Shown: in pieces, positions 1-7,896 of the stretch
Layout of the letters: each line of letters begins with the position of its first letter
Numbering within the stretch: position 1 is the first letter of the stretch
DNA from: Streptomyces sp. BK340
GTDB lineage: Bacteria > Actinomycetota > Actinomycetes > Streptomycetales > Streptomycetaceae
Direction: 5' to 3'
Length of the DNA: 64,000 bases
Assembly: GCF_007827595.1 (NCBI RefSeq)
Contig: NZ_VISR01000005.1
Location: 62,001-126,000 of the forward strand
Made by a program: the position numbers and the translations under genes
The notes under the pieces: generated by a model
What the model saw: only the letters and a program-made list of their open reading frames with translations
What the model was told of the DNA's origin: nothing
Databases searched by the model: none

Positions 1-57
1 CGCGGAGACAGGTGAGCCGTCCACAGGTTCACCCTGTCGGCGTCGCCCAAGTGTCCG

Positions 58-66
58 TTGTCCACA
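58..66 (+). promoter_or_regulatory. DnaA box (TTGTCCACA)
   Basis: An exact copy of the Streptomyces-preferred DnaA box TTGTCCACA, upstream of the SEC-C gene. A weaker relative (CCGTCCACA, two mismatches) sits at 17-25. It could be an isolated binding site or the edge of a cluster that continues before the window. Confidence 0.5.
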
Positions 67-140
67 GGTTCCCGTCGGCCGTGGCGCGAACGGCTAGGCT
101 CCCGCCCGTACCAGACGAGCCGTAACCGGGAGACCCCACG

Positions 141-1103
141 ATGGCCAAGAAGCGACCCCAGACGAAGGCCAAGCCGCAGATCACGGACGGAGAGATCCCG
201 GTTGTCGGCGCCCGCGAGCCCTGTCCCTGCGGCAGCGGCCGGCGCTACAAGGCCTGCCACGGCCGGGCCGCCGCGCACGCCGCGACCGAGCTGGTGCAGC
301 GTCCGTTCGAGGGGCTCCCGGGCGAGTGCGACTGGGTGGCGCTGCGCGAGCTGGTGCCGGCCGCCACGGTGGAGCTGACCCTCAGCAGCGGCCTGCCCGA
401 GGGCGTCCCGTCGGTCACGCTCGCCACGGTGCTGCCGATGGCCTGGCCCGCGCTGCGCCGCGACGACGGCTCGGTCCTGCTCGGCCTGCAGAACGACACG
501 CCCTCCGGCGACATCAGCCGCGACCTCGCCGACACGCTCCAGCGTGCGCTGGAAGCCGCGCCCGGCACGCCGGTGGAGGGCCGCCGCGCCCCCGCCGGGG
601 GTCCGCGCCTGCAGGACCTGCTCGAGCCGGAAGGCGCGTTCGAGCCAGTTGTGCACAGCGGCTTCGAGTTCTGGGTGCCGGACGCGGAGAACGCCACCCC
701 GGACGTGGCCGCCTCCCTGGAGCGGGCCAACGCCGCAGCCATCCCGACCGTGAAGCTGTCCGGCGTGGACGCCGCCTACTGGTGCGAGACCCCCGAGAAG
801 AACCACCTGCGCTGGGTCATGCCGCACCCGGAGGAGCAGCTTCTGGACGCTCTCGCCCGGCTGCACGCGGCCGGCCGCTCCAGCCTCGGCGAGGGCACCC
901 GGCTGGTGGGCTCCTTCCGTGCTCACGGCCTCACGGTGCCGGTCTGGGACCTGCCGAGCGGGGTCACGGCCGACGACGTGGAGAAGCCGGCCGCCGAGTT
1001 CGCCGAGCGGCTCGCCGCCGCCCTCGCGGTCACCGAGCCGCTCACGGTCGACGAGCGCCGCGCGCGCGGCGGACTGACCAACCGGCAGGTCACCCTCAGC
1101 TGA
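141..1103 (+). CDS. SEC-C motif protein, DUF5926-like
   Basis: A 320-residue protein of unknown function. The basic N-terminus runs straight into a SEC-C zinc motif (CPCGSG at residues 28-33 plus Cys39-His40), the metal-binding module also found at the C-terminus of SecA. The remaining 270 residues resemble the DUF5926 family of Streptomyces, recognised from memory. There is no signal peptide or membrane segment, so it is probably cytoplasmic. The ATG at 141 was chosen because the SEC-C motif follows it closely. An exact DnaA-box match lies about 75 bases upstream. A 12-bp hairpin follows the stop codon. The SEC-C call is firm; the role is unknown. Confidence 0.85.
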   Translation: MAKKRPQTKAKPQITDGEIPVVGAREPCPCGSGRRYKACHGRAAAHAATELVQRPFEGLPGECDWVALRELVPAATVELTLSSGLPEGVPSVTLATVLPMAWPALRRDDGSVLLGLQNDTPSGDISRDLADTLQRALEAAPGTPVEGRRAPAGGPRLQDLLEPEGAFEPVVHSGFEFWVPDAENATPDVAASLERANAAAIPTVKLSGVDAAYWCETPEKNHLRWVMPHPEEQLLDALARLHAAGRSSLGEGTRLVGSFRAHGLTVPVWDLPSGVTADDVEKPAAEFAERLAAALAVTEPLTVDERRARGGLTNRQVTLS

Positions 1104-1362
1104 CCTCCCCCGGGGCACGTGTCACGGCTGAACGGTCGGTCAGCCGTGACAGCGGTGCCCGAAACAGGTGACTCCTGTCACAACTCCCCGTCGGGGCAGG
1201 GAAATCGTTGTCCGAATAGCCGAGATCGAATTTGCGAACCGCCGATCTCTTGTTACCGTTCCAGTAGCCCGGTTGCTGGTGCATCCCCCGTCGCCAGCAA
1301 CCGGGCCTTTCCATGTCCGCATCCGGTGTACAGCGCGCCGGGTGGCGTCAACTCCCGTTCCT
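1104..1362. other. Structured intergenic region between convergent genes
   Basis: This 259-base spacer holds four inverted repeats: a perfect 12-bp stem with an 8-nt loop (1120-1131 with 1140-1151), a 5-bp stem (1164-1168 with 1174-1178), GAGATCG at 1222-1228 with CGATCTC at 1243-1249, and a perfect 13-bp stem (1267-1279 with 1294-1306) followed by CTTT. The outer two are suitable terminators for the converging genes. The middle section is more AT-rich than its surroundings and could be a small RNA or riboregulator. I recognise no known riboswitch consensus. Confidence 0.5.
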
Positions 1363-2010
1363 CTACTCGGAGTTGCTGCCCGAGTGCAGCAGCAGCCGCC
1401 CGTCGGCGCCGCGCGCCGAGAACTCGGCGACGGCGCTGTAGCCGTCCAGCGAGCCCCGGGTGCGTCCGCGGGGTGTCTCACAGGTGGCGGGCTCGTCGTC
1501 GGCGTCCGTGGCGCAGTGCGTCTGCACGGCCCGGCCGCCCGGCTGCAGCAGGCTCAGCACGGCGTCGACGGCCTCGCCGGTGGCGTTGCGGTAGTAGGTA
1601 CGCGCCCAGGTGTCCTCGCCCTGGGTCAGCACACAGGTCTGCGCCTCGACGCCCTCGGGGGAGGAGAGCTCCGGCCCGCAGCGGGCGGCGGTGGCCAGGC
1701 CCAGGCCGAGCAGCAGCGGGGAGCGCGTGGGATCGACGGAGGGCATCTTCGCGTCCCCGTCCGAGGACGAGGCCCTGGACGACTTGGCCGACGGCGCGTG
1801 CGCGCCGGACCGGCCGCCCGCCGCCGGAGGTCCCGCGGCGTCGCCCACCTGCCCCGCGGACGCCACGGCAAGCGGCAGCACGACGGCGGCCACCACGACG
1901 CCCGCGAGGGCGAGCAGACGAAGCCTTCGGGGGTCCGGCCCGCCGCGGTGCGGCGAACGAGTGCCCTGGCCCCCAGAAATGCGCAGCATGTAGCGGAAGA
2001 TAACGACCAT
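1363..2010 (-). CDS. Putative secreted or membrane-anchored protein
   Basis: A 215-residue protein that I do not recognise. A basic N-terminus is followed by one hydrophobic segment (about residues 31-52), then a Ser/Gly/Ala-rich linker and an extracytoplasmic domain. That domain has four cysteines (in RCGPE, TCVLT, HCATD and TCETP), which suggests two disulfides. The ATG at 2010 gives the longest plausible protein; an in-frame ATG at 1989 would lose only seven residues, and neither has a good ribosome-binding site. It lies 35 bases after the prim-pol-like gene on the same strand, so the two may be cotranscribed. Exported localisation is likely; the function is unknown. Confidence 0.65.
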   Translation of the reverse strand: MVVIFRYMLRISGGQGTRSPHRGGPDPRRLRLLALAGVVVAAVVLPLAVASAGQVGDAAGPPAAGGRSGAHAPSAKSSRASSSDGDAKMPSVDPTRSPLLLGLGLATAARCGPELSSPEGVEAQTCVLTQGEDTWARTYYRNATGEAVDAVLSLLQPGGRAVQTHCATDADDEPATCETPRGRTRGSLDGYSAVAEFSARGADGRLLLHSGSNSE

Positions 2011-2045
2011 GGACGGGCATCGGGCGGCGCCCGCGCCCGACACCC

Positions 2046-2711
2046 CTACAACTCGGGCGCGCTCACACCCGTACGAGTGAGGGCGTCGACCACCGCGTCC
2101 ACCACTGCCTCCACGTCGGGCACCCAGGGCGAAGCCGACCCCGGCAGCGGCGCGCGCTCCCAGCGGACGGCGCCGTGGCCGGTCCCGGAGGGAGGCAGGG
2201 CGAGGTAGCCGCCCTCGCCGTGGAAGCGCAGCGAGCCGGGCACGAAGTCCTTGGCGTAGAGCAGCTCGCCGAGCTGCTCCATGGAGTACGGCTTGACGAG
2301 CACCGACCAGCGGGTCGGTGCGGCGATCACCGGGCCGAGACGCATGCCCCGCCGGTCGAGCAGGTCGAGGGCGTGGGCCGCCGCGGGCGCCGGCAGGCTG
2401 ACCGCGCAGGGCGCGTTGCCGCCGGTGGCGAGGATGATCGGGGCGCCCGGCCGGTTGCTCCACCACCAGCGCACCATGCGCGCGTCGGTCGTGGCGGCGA
2501 GCAGGCCCGGGTCGAAGGGGTGCGCACCGGGCACCGTGCACTCCGGGTCGGGGCACGCGCAGCGGGCCCGTCCCTGCGGATCCGGGGCCACGCCCGGGAG
2601 CACGGGCCACTGCCATTCCGTCGCGAAGGTCAGAGCCGCGCCGATCAGCTCAGGCCTCCCGTCTTTCCGCCTGGACAGGAGCCTGCGTCGCCTTCCGAGG
2701 ATCTCGCGCAT
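2046..2711 (-). CDS. Degenerate prim-pol (bifunctional DNA primase/polymerase-like) protein
   Basis: A 221-residue protein resembling the N-terminal prim-pol domain found in archaeo-eukaryotic primases of plasmids and phages. A Cys/His cluster (RCACPDPEC at 50-58, His64 in PGAHP) matches the zinc-like insert of the family. The helicase half of replicative members is absent. The strand that normally carries the catalytic Asp-x-Asp pair reads CAVSLPAP here, so the metal site looks lost. A ribosome-binding site (GGAAAGGA) precedes the ATG. It is probably a domesticated nucleic-acid-binding protein rather than a polymerase. The family call is moderate; loss of catalysis is inference. Confidence 0.65.
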   Translation of the reverse strand: MREILGRRRRLLSRRKDGRPELIGAALTFATEWQWPVLPGVAPDPQGRARCACPDPECTVPGAHPFDPGLLAATTDARMVRWWWSNRPGAPIILATGGNAPCAVSLPAPAAAHALDLLDRRGMRLGPVIAAPTRWSVLVKPYSMEQLGELLYAKDFVPGSLRFHGEGGYLALPPSGTGHGAVRWERAPLPGSASPWVPDVEAVVDAVVDALTRTGVSAPEL

Positions 2712-3199
2712 GAGCGCTCGTTCCTTTCCGTTGCACCGCTGGCAACACCGTGGACCACATCACACCATGTGTCGATCACTTCACTGTGCGTACCTGTTGG
2801 CGCATCACACCCCTGCGCACAGCAAGGGGAACCCCAAACGGTCGAGCGTTGGCCGCGTCCTTAGTGCGTCTATCAAAAGCACGGGTGCGGCGTGGGGGTG
2901 GCGAAGTCTGGCGTTTTGCCGTCGCGCGTATTTCTCTCCGCCTCCGCCAGGGAGGATGGGGCTCGGCCGTCGGTGGCTATGACGCCCGGGTCCGTCGCCA
3001 GGTTCCGGGTGGCCCCCAACCACCCCTGGCCTTCACCGAGTACGTACCCATCACGACCGCTGTGACGCTCAGTAGAGCAAGGCCAGTCGACCGCAATGGA
3101 CCGATACCTGAGGCAGTTTTAAGCCAACTTGGCAGTAAGGCAAGGGTTTCGGAAGAAACCCACATCAGACCCATGGACACCAGGAATCCCCGCAGGACA
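2712..3199. other. Intergenic region upstream of the PP2C gene
   Basis: This 488-base spacer separates the divergent prim-pol-like gene from the phosphatase gene. It has no convincing ORF and must contain both promoters, though none is clear enough to place. A short hairpin (GGGTTTC at 3144-3150, GAAACCC at 3155-3161, 4-nt loop) lies near the phosphatase end and may act as a leader element. Confidence 0.4.
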
Positions 3200-3304
3200 A
3201 TGCTGGACATCCCCTCACGAGTGCGTGTACATGTGGAGACACTGCTAGCGGCGCAGAATGACATGGGGGTTTGCGATGCTTCTGAGCAATACGCACCGGT
3301 CTGA
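3200..3304 (+). pseudogene. Coding-like N-terminal extension cut off from the PP2C gene by an in-frame TGA
   Basis: The 34 codons from ATG 3200 read like a conserved protein N-terminus (MLDIPSRVRVHV, then an acidic/Cys stretch ending EQYAPV) and stop at TGA 3302-3304. Only four codons (Lys-Pro-Asp-Ala) separate this stop from the ATG at 3317 of the phosphatase gene, in the same reading frame. I recall Streptomyces PP2C proteins whose N-terminus runs through this point with Gly where this sequence has TGA. A GGA-to-TGA change would explain it. Alternatives are a short upstream ORF, stop readthrough, or a sequencing error. A longer in-frame start exists at ATG 3173. Confidence 0.45.
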
Positions 3305-3316
3305 AAGCCGGACGCC

Positions 3317-4744
3317 ATGAGCGCCCCGCACCCTCCGAAAGTGGCTGGAATCGATCCAGCGGTTCCCCCACCCGCACACACTGTCGCGCCCACACCCGCC
3401 GCCCCGGGCGCCGGCCCCTCCCCGGACACCGCACCGCCGGTCAGCAGCACCCCGGCCCCCGCCGGCCCCGCCCCCGGCACCCTGCTCCAGGACCGCCTGG
3501 CCACCTGGGTCTCGGACCTCACGACCCTCCACGAACTCACCGAACGCCTGTCCCGCACGGACGCACTCGAGCCCGCCCTCGAGGAGCTGCTGCGCGCCGG
3601 AGCCGCCCTCGTCGGCGCCCGCCGCGGTCTGGTCGTCCTGGAACCCGCCGGCGGACTCGGTCCCCGCACCTCCCTCGGCCTCGGCCTCGGCCGCGCCGAC
3701 CTCGGCCACCTGGAGACCGTGCCGCGCGGCTCGCAGCCCTACGGCCCCCTCCTCGGCACCGGCGCCGGCACCGCCGAGATCGTGCACGCCGACCTGTTCG
3801 CCGAGGAGGGCCTCGACCCCCGCCACCGCGAGGTGGCCGCCCGCCTCGGCTACGCCGCCAGCTACGCCCTGCCCCTGACCGCCGAGTCCGCCGGCCGCCT
3901 CGGCGCCGCCGCGTGGCTGTACGACGAGGCCGCCGAGCCGGACGAGCACCACCGCCACCTGATCGGCCTGTACGTCCGCCACGCCGCCGAGCACCTCGCC
4001 CTGCTGGTGGAGGTGGAGCGCACGCGCGCGCGTGCGGCGACCCTCGCCGAGGAGCTGCTCCCCTCCCGGCTGCCTCGGGTGGCCGGCGTCCAGCTCGCCG
4101 CCCGGCACCGCACCGGTCCGCGCGGGGGCGGCGACTGGTACGACGCGTTGCCGCTGCCCGACGCCGCCCTCGGCCTCTCCGTCGGCTCGGTCACCGGCTC
4201 GGGCCCCAGCGCGGTGGCCGCCATGGGCCGGCTGCGCGCCTCCCTGCGCGCGTACGCCGTGATGGAGGGCGAGGACCCGGTCGCCGTCCTGTCCGACCTG
4301 GAGCTGCTGCTGCGCCTGACCGAGCCCGCCCGCTCGGCCACCGCCCTGTTCGCCTACTGCGAGCCGGCCCTGCGCAGGATCGCCCTGGCCGGCGCCGGGC
4401 ACAGCCCGCCCCTGCTGATCGGCGAGCGCCGCACCGAGTTCGCCGAGACCTCCGTCTCCGCTCCGCTCGGCATGCTCGCCTGCTGGGAGGCGCCGAGCGT
4501 GGAGATCCAGGCCGAAGCAGGAGAAACCGTCCTGCTCTACACCGACGGGCTGCTGCACCGCACCGGCGACCCCATGGACCGTGCCTTCGCCCGGCTGCAC
4601 GCGGCCGCCGCGAGCATCCCGCGCCCCATGCGCCGGGACCCGGGGGCCATCGCCGACCACGTGCTGCGCACCGTCCTGCCGGGCGGTCTGGACACGGCCG
4701 ACAGCGAGGAGGACGTGGTCCTGCTGACGGCCCGCTTCGACTGA
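3317..4744 (+). CDS. PP2C/SpoIIE-family protein phosphatase with GAF-like sensor domain
   Basis: A 475-residue RsbU/SpoIIE-type serine/threonine phosphatase. Such enzymes usually dephosphorylate anti-anti-sigma factors in partner-switching circuits. The order is a Pro/Ala-rich leader (1-55), a GAF-like sensor (about 65-230), then the SpoIIE domain (240-475). Metal-site residues are visible in GDWYD (Asp273, Asp276), LYTDG (Asp410) and EEDVV (Asp466). The usual aspartate in the Gly-Asp-Val-x-Gly motif is Ser291 (VGSVTGSG), so activity may be altered or lost. The ATG at 3317 follows an in-frame TGA and has no strong ribosome-binding site, so the true N-terminus may once have lain upstream. No sigma-regulator gene is adjacent. 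Confidence 0.85.
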   Translation: MSAPHPPKVAGIDPAVPPPAHTVAPTPAAPGAGPSPDTAPPVSSTPAPAGPAPGTLLQDRLATWVSDLTTLHELTERLSRTDALEPALEELLRAGAALVGARRGLVVLEPAGGLGPRTSLGLGLGRADLGHLETVPRGSQPYGPLLGTGAGTAEIVHADLFAEEGLDPRHREVAARLGYAASYALPLTAESAGRLGAAAWLYDEAAEPDEHHRHLIGLYVRHAAEHLALLVEVERTRARAATLAEELLPSRLPRVAGVQLAARHRTGPRGGGDWYDALPLPDAALGLSVGSVTGSGPSAVAAMGRLRASLRAYAVMEGEDPVAVLSDLELLLRLTEPARSATALFAYCEPALRRIALAGAGHSPPLLIGERRTEFAETSVSAPLGMLACWEAPSVEIQAEAGETVLLYTDGLLHRTGDPMDRAFARLHAAAASIPRPMRRDPGAIADHVLRTVLPGGLDTADSEEDVVLLTARFD

Positions 4745-4900
4745 GAGCGCTCCCGCACCGCCTCGCATGGGTGGGCATAACAGGTCTTCCGGCCCGGGTC
4801 GCATTGTGTACGACCGTACGATGATGGAGGTCCCCGCTCGGCCACAAGCATGAGCGTCGCGGGCCCGGGGGGAGATCACATGCGTACCGAGGAGGATCAC

Positions 4901-6388
4901 GTGTCCGACGAGCTCAACCCGGCTGTGCCCGATGAAGCTGCTACCGCAGCGGGCCCGGAAGCTGAGTCCGAGGAGCCCATCAAGCAGCGGAAGAACGGCC
5001 TGTACCCGGGCGTCTCCGACGAGCTGGCCGAGAACATGAAGTCCGGGTGGGCCGACACCGAGCTGCACGACCTGCAGCCGATCCCGCAGGCAGCCGAGAC
5101 CGCCCGTCGCCGTGCCGCGCTCTCCGCGCGCTTCCCGGGCGAGCGCCTCGTCGTCCCCGCGGGCAACCTGAAGACCCGCTCCAACGACACCGAGTACGCC
5201 TTCCGCGCCTCGGTCGAGTACGCGTACCTGACCGGCAACCAGACCGAGGACGGCGTCCTGGTCCTGGAGCCGACCGCGGAGGGCCACAAGGAGACGATCT
5301 ACCTCCTGCCCCGCTCCGACCGCGAGAACGGCGAGTTCTGGCTCTCCGGCCAGGGCGAGCTGTGGGTGGGCCGCCGCCACTCGCTGACCGAGTCCGAGGC
5401 GCTCCACGGCATCCCGGCCTCCGACGTGCGCGAGCTGGCCGACGCCCTGCGCGAGGCCACCGGCCCGGTGCGGGTCGTCCGCGGTTACGACGCCGGCATC
5501 GAGGCCGCCCTGACCGACAAGGTCACCGCCGAGCGCGACGAGGAGCTGCGGGTCTTCCTCTCCGAGGCCCGGCTGGTCAAGGACGAGTTCGAGATCGGCG
5601 AGCTGCAGAAGGCCGTCGACTCCACCGTGCGCGGCTTCGAGGACGTCGTGAAGGTCCTCGACAAGGCCGAGGCGACCAGCGAGCGCTACATCGAGGGCAC
5701 GTTCTTCCTCCGCGCGCGCGTGGAGGGCAACGACGTCGGCTACGGCTCCATCTGCGCGGCCGGCCCGCACGCCTGCACGCTGCACTGGGTCCGCAACGAC
5801 GGCCCGGTCCGCTCCGGCGACCTGCTCCTGCTGGACGCGGGCGTGGAGACGCACACGCTGTACACCGCCGACATCACGCGCACGCTGCCGGTCAACGGCA
5901 CGTACAGCGAGATCCAGAAGAAGATCTACGACGCGGTGTACGAGTCCCAGGAGGCCGGTATCGCGGCCGTGAAGCCGGGCGCCAAGTTCCGCGACTTCCA
6001 CGACGCCGCCCAGCGCGTGCTCGCCGAGAAGCTCGTCGAGTGGGGCCTGGTCGAGGGCCCGGTCGAGCGCGTCCTGGAGCTGGGCCTGCAGCGCCGCTGG
6101 ACCCTGCACGGCACCGGCCACATGCTCGGCCTGGACGTCCACGACTGCGCGGCCGCGCGGACCGAGACGTACGTCGACGGCACGCTGGAGCCGGGCATGG
6201 TGCTCACCGTCGAGCCGGGCCTGTACTTCCAGGCCGACGACCTGACGGTGCCCGAGGAGTACCGGGGCATCGGCGTCCGCATCGAGGACGACATCCTCGT
6301 CACCGAGGACGGCAACCGGAACCTCTCGGACGGCCTGCCGCGCCGCTCCGACGAGGTGGAAGCCTGGATGGCGTCCCTCAAGGGCTGA
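4901..6388 (+). CDS. pepP: Xaa-Pro aminopeptidase P (M24B)
   Basis: A 495-residue dinuclear-metal peptidase that removes an N-terminal residue preceding proline. An N-terminal creatinase-like domain (about 50-230) precedes the pita-bread catalytic domain (about 240-490). The metal ligands are visible: Asp in LLLDAGVE, Asp in TADITRT, His in GTGHMLGLDVHD, Glu in TVEPGLYF and Glu in VRIEDD. GTG 4901 was chosen because a strong GAGGAGG lies just upstream. In-frame starts at 4850 and 4880 would add up to 17 residues. A 13-bp terminator hairpin follows. No signal peptide, so cytoplasmic. Confidence 0.93.
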   Translation: MSDELNPAVPDEAATAAGPEAESEEPIKQRKNGLYPGVSDELAENMKSGWADTELHDLQPIPQAAETARRRAALSARFPGERLVVPAGNLKTRSNDTEYAFRASVEYAYLTGNQTEDGVLVLEPTAEGHKETIYLLPRSDRENGEFWLSGQGELWVGRRHSLTESEALHGIPASDVRELADALREATGPVRVVRGYDAGIEAALTDKVTAERDEELRVFLSEARLVKDEFEIGELQKAVDSTVRGFEDVVKVLDKAEATSERYIEGTFFLRARVEGNDVGYGSICAAGPHACTLHWVRNDGPVRSGDLLLLDAGVETHTLYTADITRTLPVNGTYSEIQKKIYDAVYESQEAGIAAVKPGAKFRDFHDAAQRVLAEKLVEWGLVEGPVERVLELGLQRRWTLHGTGHMLGLDVHDCAAARTETYVDGTLEPGMVLTVEPGLYFQADDLTVPEEYRGIGVRIEDDILVTEDGNRNLSDGLPRRSDEVEAWMASLKG

Positions 6389-6398
6389 TATGACACTG

Positions 6399-6429
6399 AT
6401 GGCCGGGCACCCGGAAGGTGCCCGGCCAT
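6399..6429 (+). terminator. Terminator hairpin after pepP
   Basis: A perfect 13-bp GC-rich stem (6399-6411 with 6417-6429) around a 5-nt loop, 10 bases after the pepP stop codon. There is no U-tract, as is usual in streptomycetes. Confidence 0.75.
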
Positions 6430-6481
6430 CGGCGTGTCCGTACGCGTGCGCAGGATTCACGTGCCTAGGGGGAGGGTTTTC

Positions 6482-7846
6482 GTGGACGACTTCTGGTCCG
6501 GTGTGGGTGTGGACCTGCATCTCGAACCCGACGCGGCCGACGGCCGCCGGGTCGGTCTGGAACGGGCGCTCAGGGACGCCGTACGCGACGGGCGGCTCGC
6601 ACCCGGCACCCGGCTGCCGGCCACCCGGCGGCTCGCGACGGAACTCGGCATCTCGCGCGGCACGGCGAAGTCGGCGTACGACCAGCTCGTCGCCGAGGGC
6701 TATCTCACGGCCCGGCAGGGGTCGGGCACCCGGGTCGCCGAGCTGCCGGCCCTGCGGGAGGAGGCGCCGGGAACGCCGCCGCACACGCGTGCGCCGCGTT
6801 TCGACCTCCGGCCGGGCAGTCCCGACGTGGGCGCGTTCCCGGCCGCGGCCTGGCTGCGCGCGCTGCGCCGGGCCATAGCGACGGCGCCCTCACTGGCGTA
6901 CGACTACGGCGACCCGCGCGGCCGGATCGAACTGCGTACCGCGCTCTCGGGTTACCTCGGGCGGGCGCGCGGGGTGCTCGCGCCGCCGGAGCGGATCGTG
7001 GTCACCTCCGGGTACGTCCAGGGACTCGCGCTCCTCACCCGCGTGCTGGACGGCGCCTCGATCGCGATGGAGGACCCGGGGCTGCCATTCCACCGGGAGG
7101 TGGTGCGGCGCAACGGCGGGACCGTGCTGCCGGTGCGGGTGGACGAGCGCGGGGTCCGTCCGGCAGAACTGGGCGAGGCGGCCGCCGTGGTGGTCACCCC
7201 GGCCCACCAGTACCCGACCGGTGTGACCCTGCACCCCGAGCGGCGCCGCGCCCTCACCGACTGGGCACGCGCGCGCGGGGGGCTCATCGTCGAGGACGAC
7301 TACGACGGCGAGTTCCGCTACGACCGCCAGCCGGTGGGCGCGCTGCAGGGCATGGCCCCGGGTCAGGTCGTCTATCTGGGCACCGCTTCCAAGACCCTCG
7401 GCCCCGCGCTGCGGCTCGGCTGGATGGTGCTGCCGCCGCAGCTGGTCGACGCGGTCGCCGACGCCAAGCTGCACAGCGACCACCACACCGAGACCATCGG
7501 GCAGCTGGCACTCGCCGAGCTGATCGACAGCCACGCCTACGACCGGCACGTACGCGCGTGCCGGCTGCGCTACCGGCGCCGCCGGGACCAGCTGCTGGAC
7601 CGGCTGGGGGCGCGGCGGAACGTGCGCGGCATCGCGGCCGGGCTGCACGCGCTGATCGACGTCCCCGACGAGGCCGAGGCGGTGGCCCGCGCCGAGGCGG
7701 AGGGACTCGCCGTCGGCCGTCTGGGCACCCACTGGCAGACCCCCGCCGAAGGCCGGCCGCAGGGCTTGGTCGTCGGCTACGGCACCCCCCGCGAGCGGGC
7801 GTATCCGGAGGCGCTGGAGGTGCTGGCGAAGGTCCTGGAGGCCTGA
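6482..7846 (+). CDS. MocR/PdxR-type regulator (GntR HTH fused to aminotransferase fold)
   Basis: A 454-residue transcription factor with an N-terminal winged helix of the GntR family (about 10-80, including RRLATELGISRGT) and a fold-type I aminotransferase domain (about 105-450). The PLP lysine is Lys304 in GTASKTLGP, and IVEDDYDGEF is the cofactor-binding strand typical of MocR proteins. These normally sense PLP or an amino compound and control the neighbouring gene. GTG 6482 was chosen for its GGGGGAGGG ribosome-binding site; the ORF opens 16 codons earlier. The next gene is an MFS exporter, and the spacer between them has three repeated TGGA-type boxes, a candidate target. Confidence 0.87.
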   Translation: MDDFWSGVGVDLHLEPDAADGRRVGLERALRDAVRDGRLAPGTRLPATRRLATELGISRGTAKSAYDQLVAEGYLTARQGSGTRVAELPALREEAPGTPPHTRAPRFDLRPGSPDVGAFPAAAWLRALRRAIATAPSLAYDYGDPRGRIELRTALSGYLGRARGVLAPPERIVVTSGYVQGLALLTRVLDGASIAMEDPGLPFHREVVRRNGGTVLPVRVDERGVRPAELGEAAAVVVTPAHQYPTGVTLHPERRRALTDWARARGGLIVEDDYDGEFRYDRQPVGALQGMAPGQVVYLGTASKTLGPALRLGWMVLPPQLVDAVADAKLHSDHHTETIGQLALAELIDSHAYDRHVRACRLRYRRRRDQLLDRLGARRNVRGIAAGLHALIDVPDEAEAVARAEAEGLAVGRLGTHWQTPAEGRPQGLVVGYGTPRERAYPEALEVLAKVLEA

Positions 7847-7848
7847 AG

Positions 7849-7891
7849 TGGACCAGTGAAGCAGCCATGGATTGGGCCTGCTCATGGAGCC
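7849..7891 (+). promoter_or_regulatory. Candidate MocR-binding direct repeats
   Basis: Three TGGA-type half-sites (TGGACCA at 7849, TGGATTG at 7868, TGGAGCC at 7885) are spaced 19 and 17 bases apart between the MocR gene and the MFS gene. Direct repeats about two helical turns apart are typical MocR operators. The link is inferred from position and spacing only. Confidence 0.35.
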
Positions 7892-7896
7892 AATGA

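Noticed and set aside
1104..1362. A known riboswitch such as the c-di-AMP (ydaO) class
   Set aside because: The conserved ydaO sequence blocks are not present on either strand, and neither flanking gene lies downstream of the region.
3276..3320. A 14-codon ORF overlapping the PP2C start as ATGA, a possible leader peptide
   Set aside because: The competing frame through the same bases reads like a conserved N-terminus joined in frame to PP2C apart from one TGA, which is the better explanation.
3245..6784. A 1179-codon open frame on the minus strand
   Set aside because: It lies antisense to the PP2C and pepP genes, both with clear motifs. Its composition is that of a GC-rich shadow frame and it has no recognisable domain.
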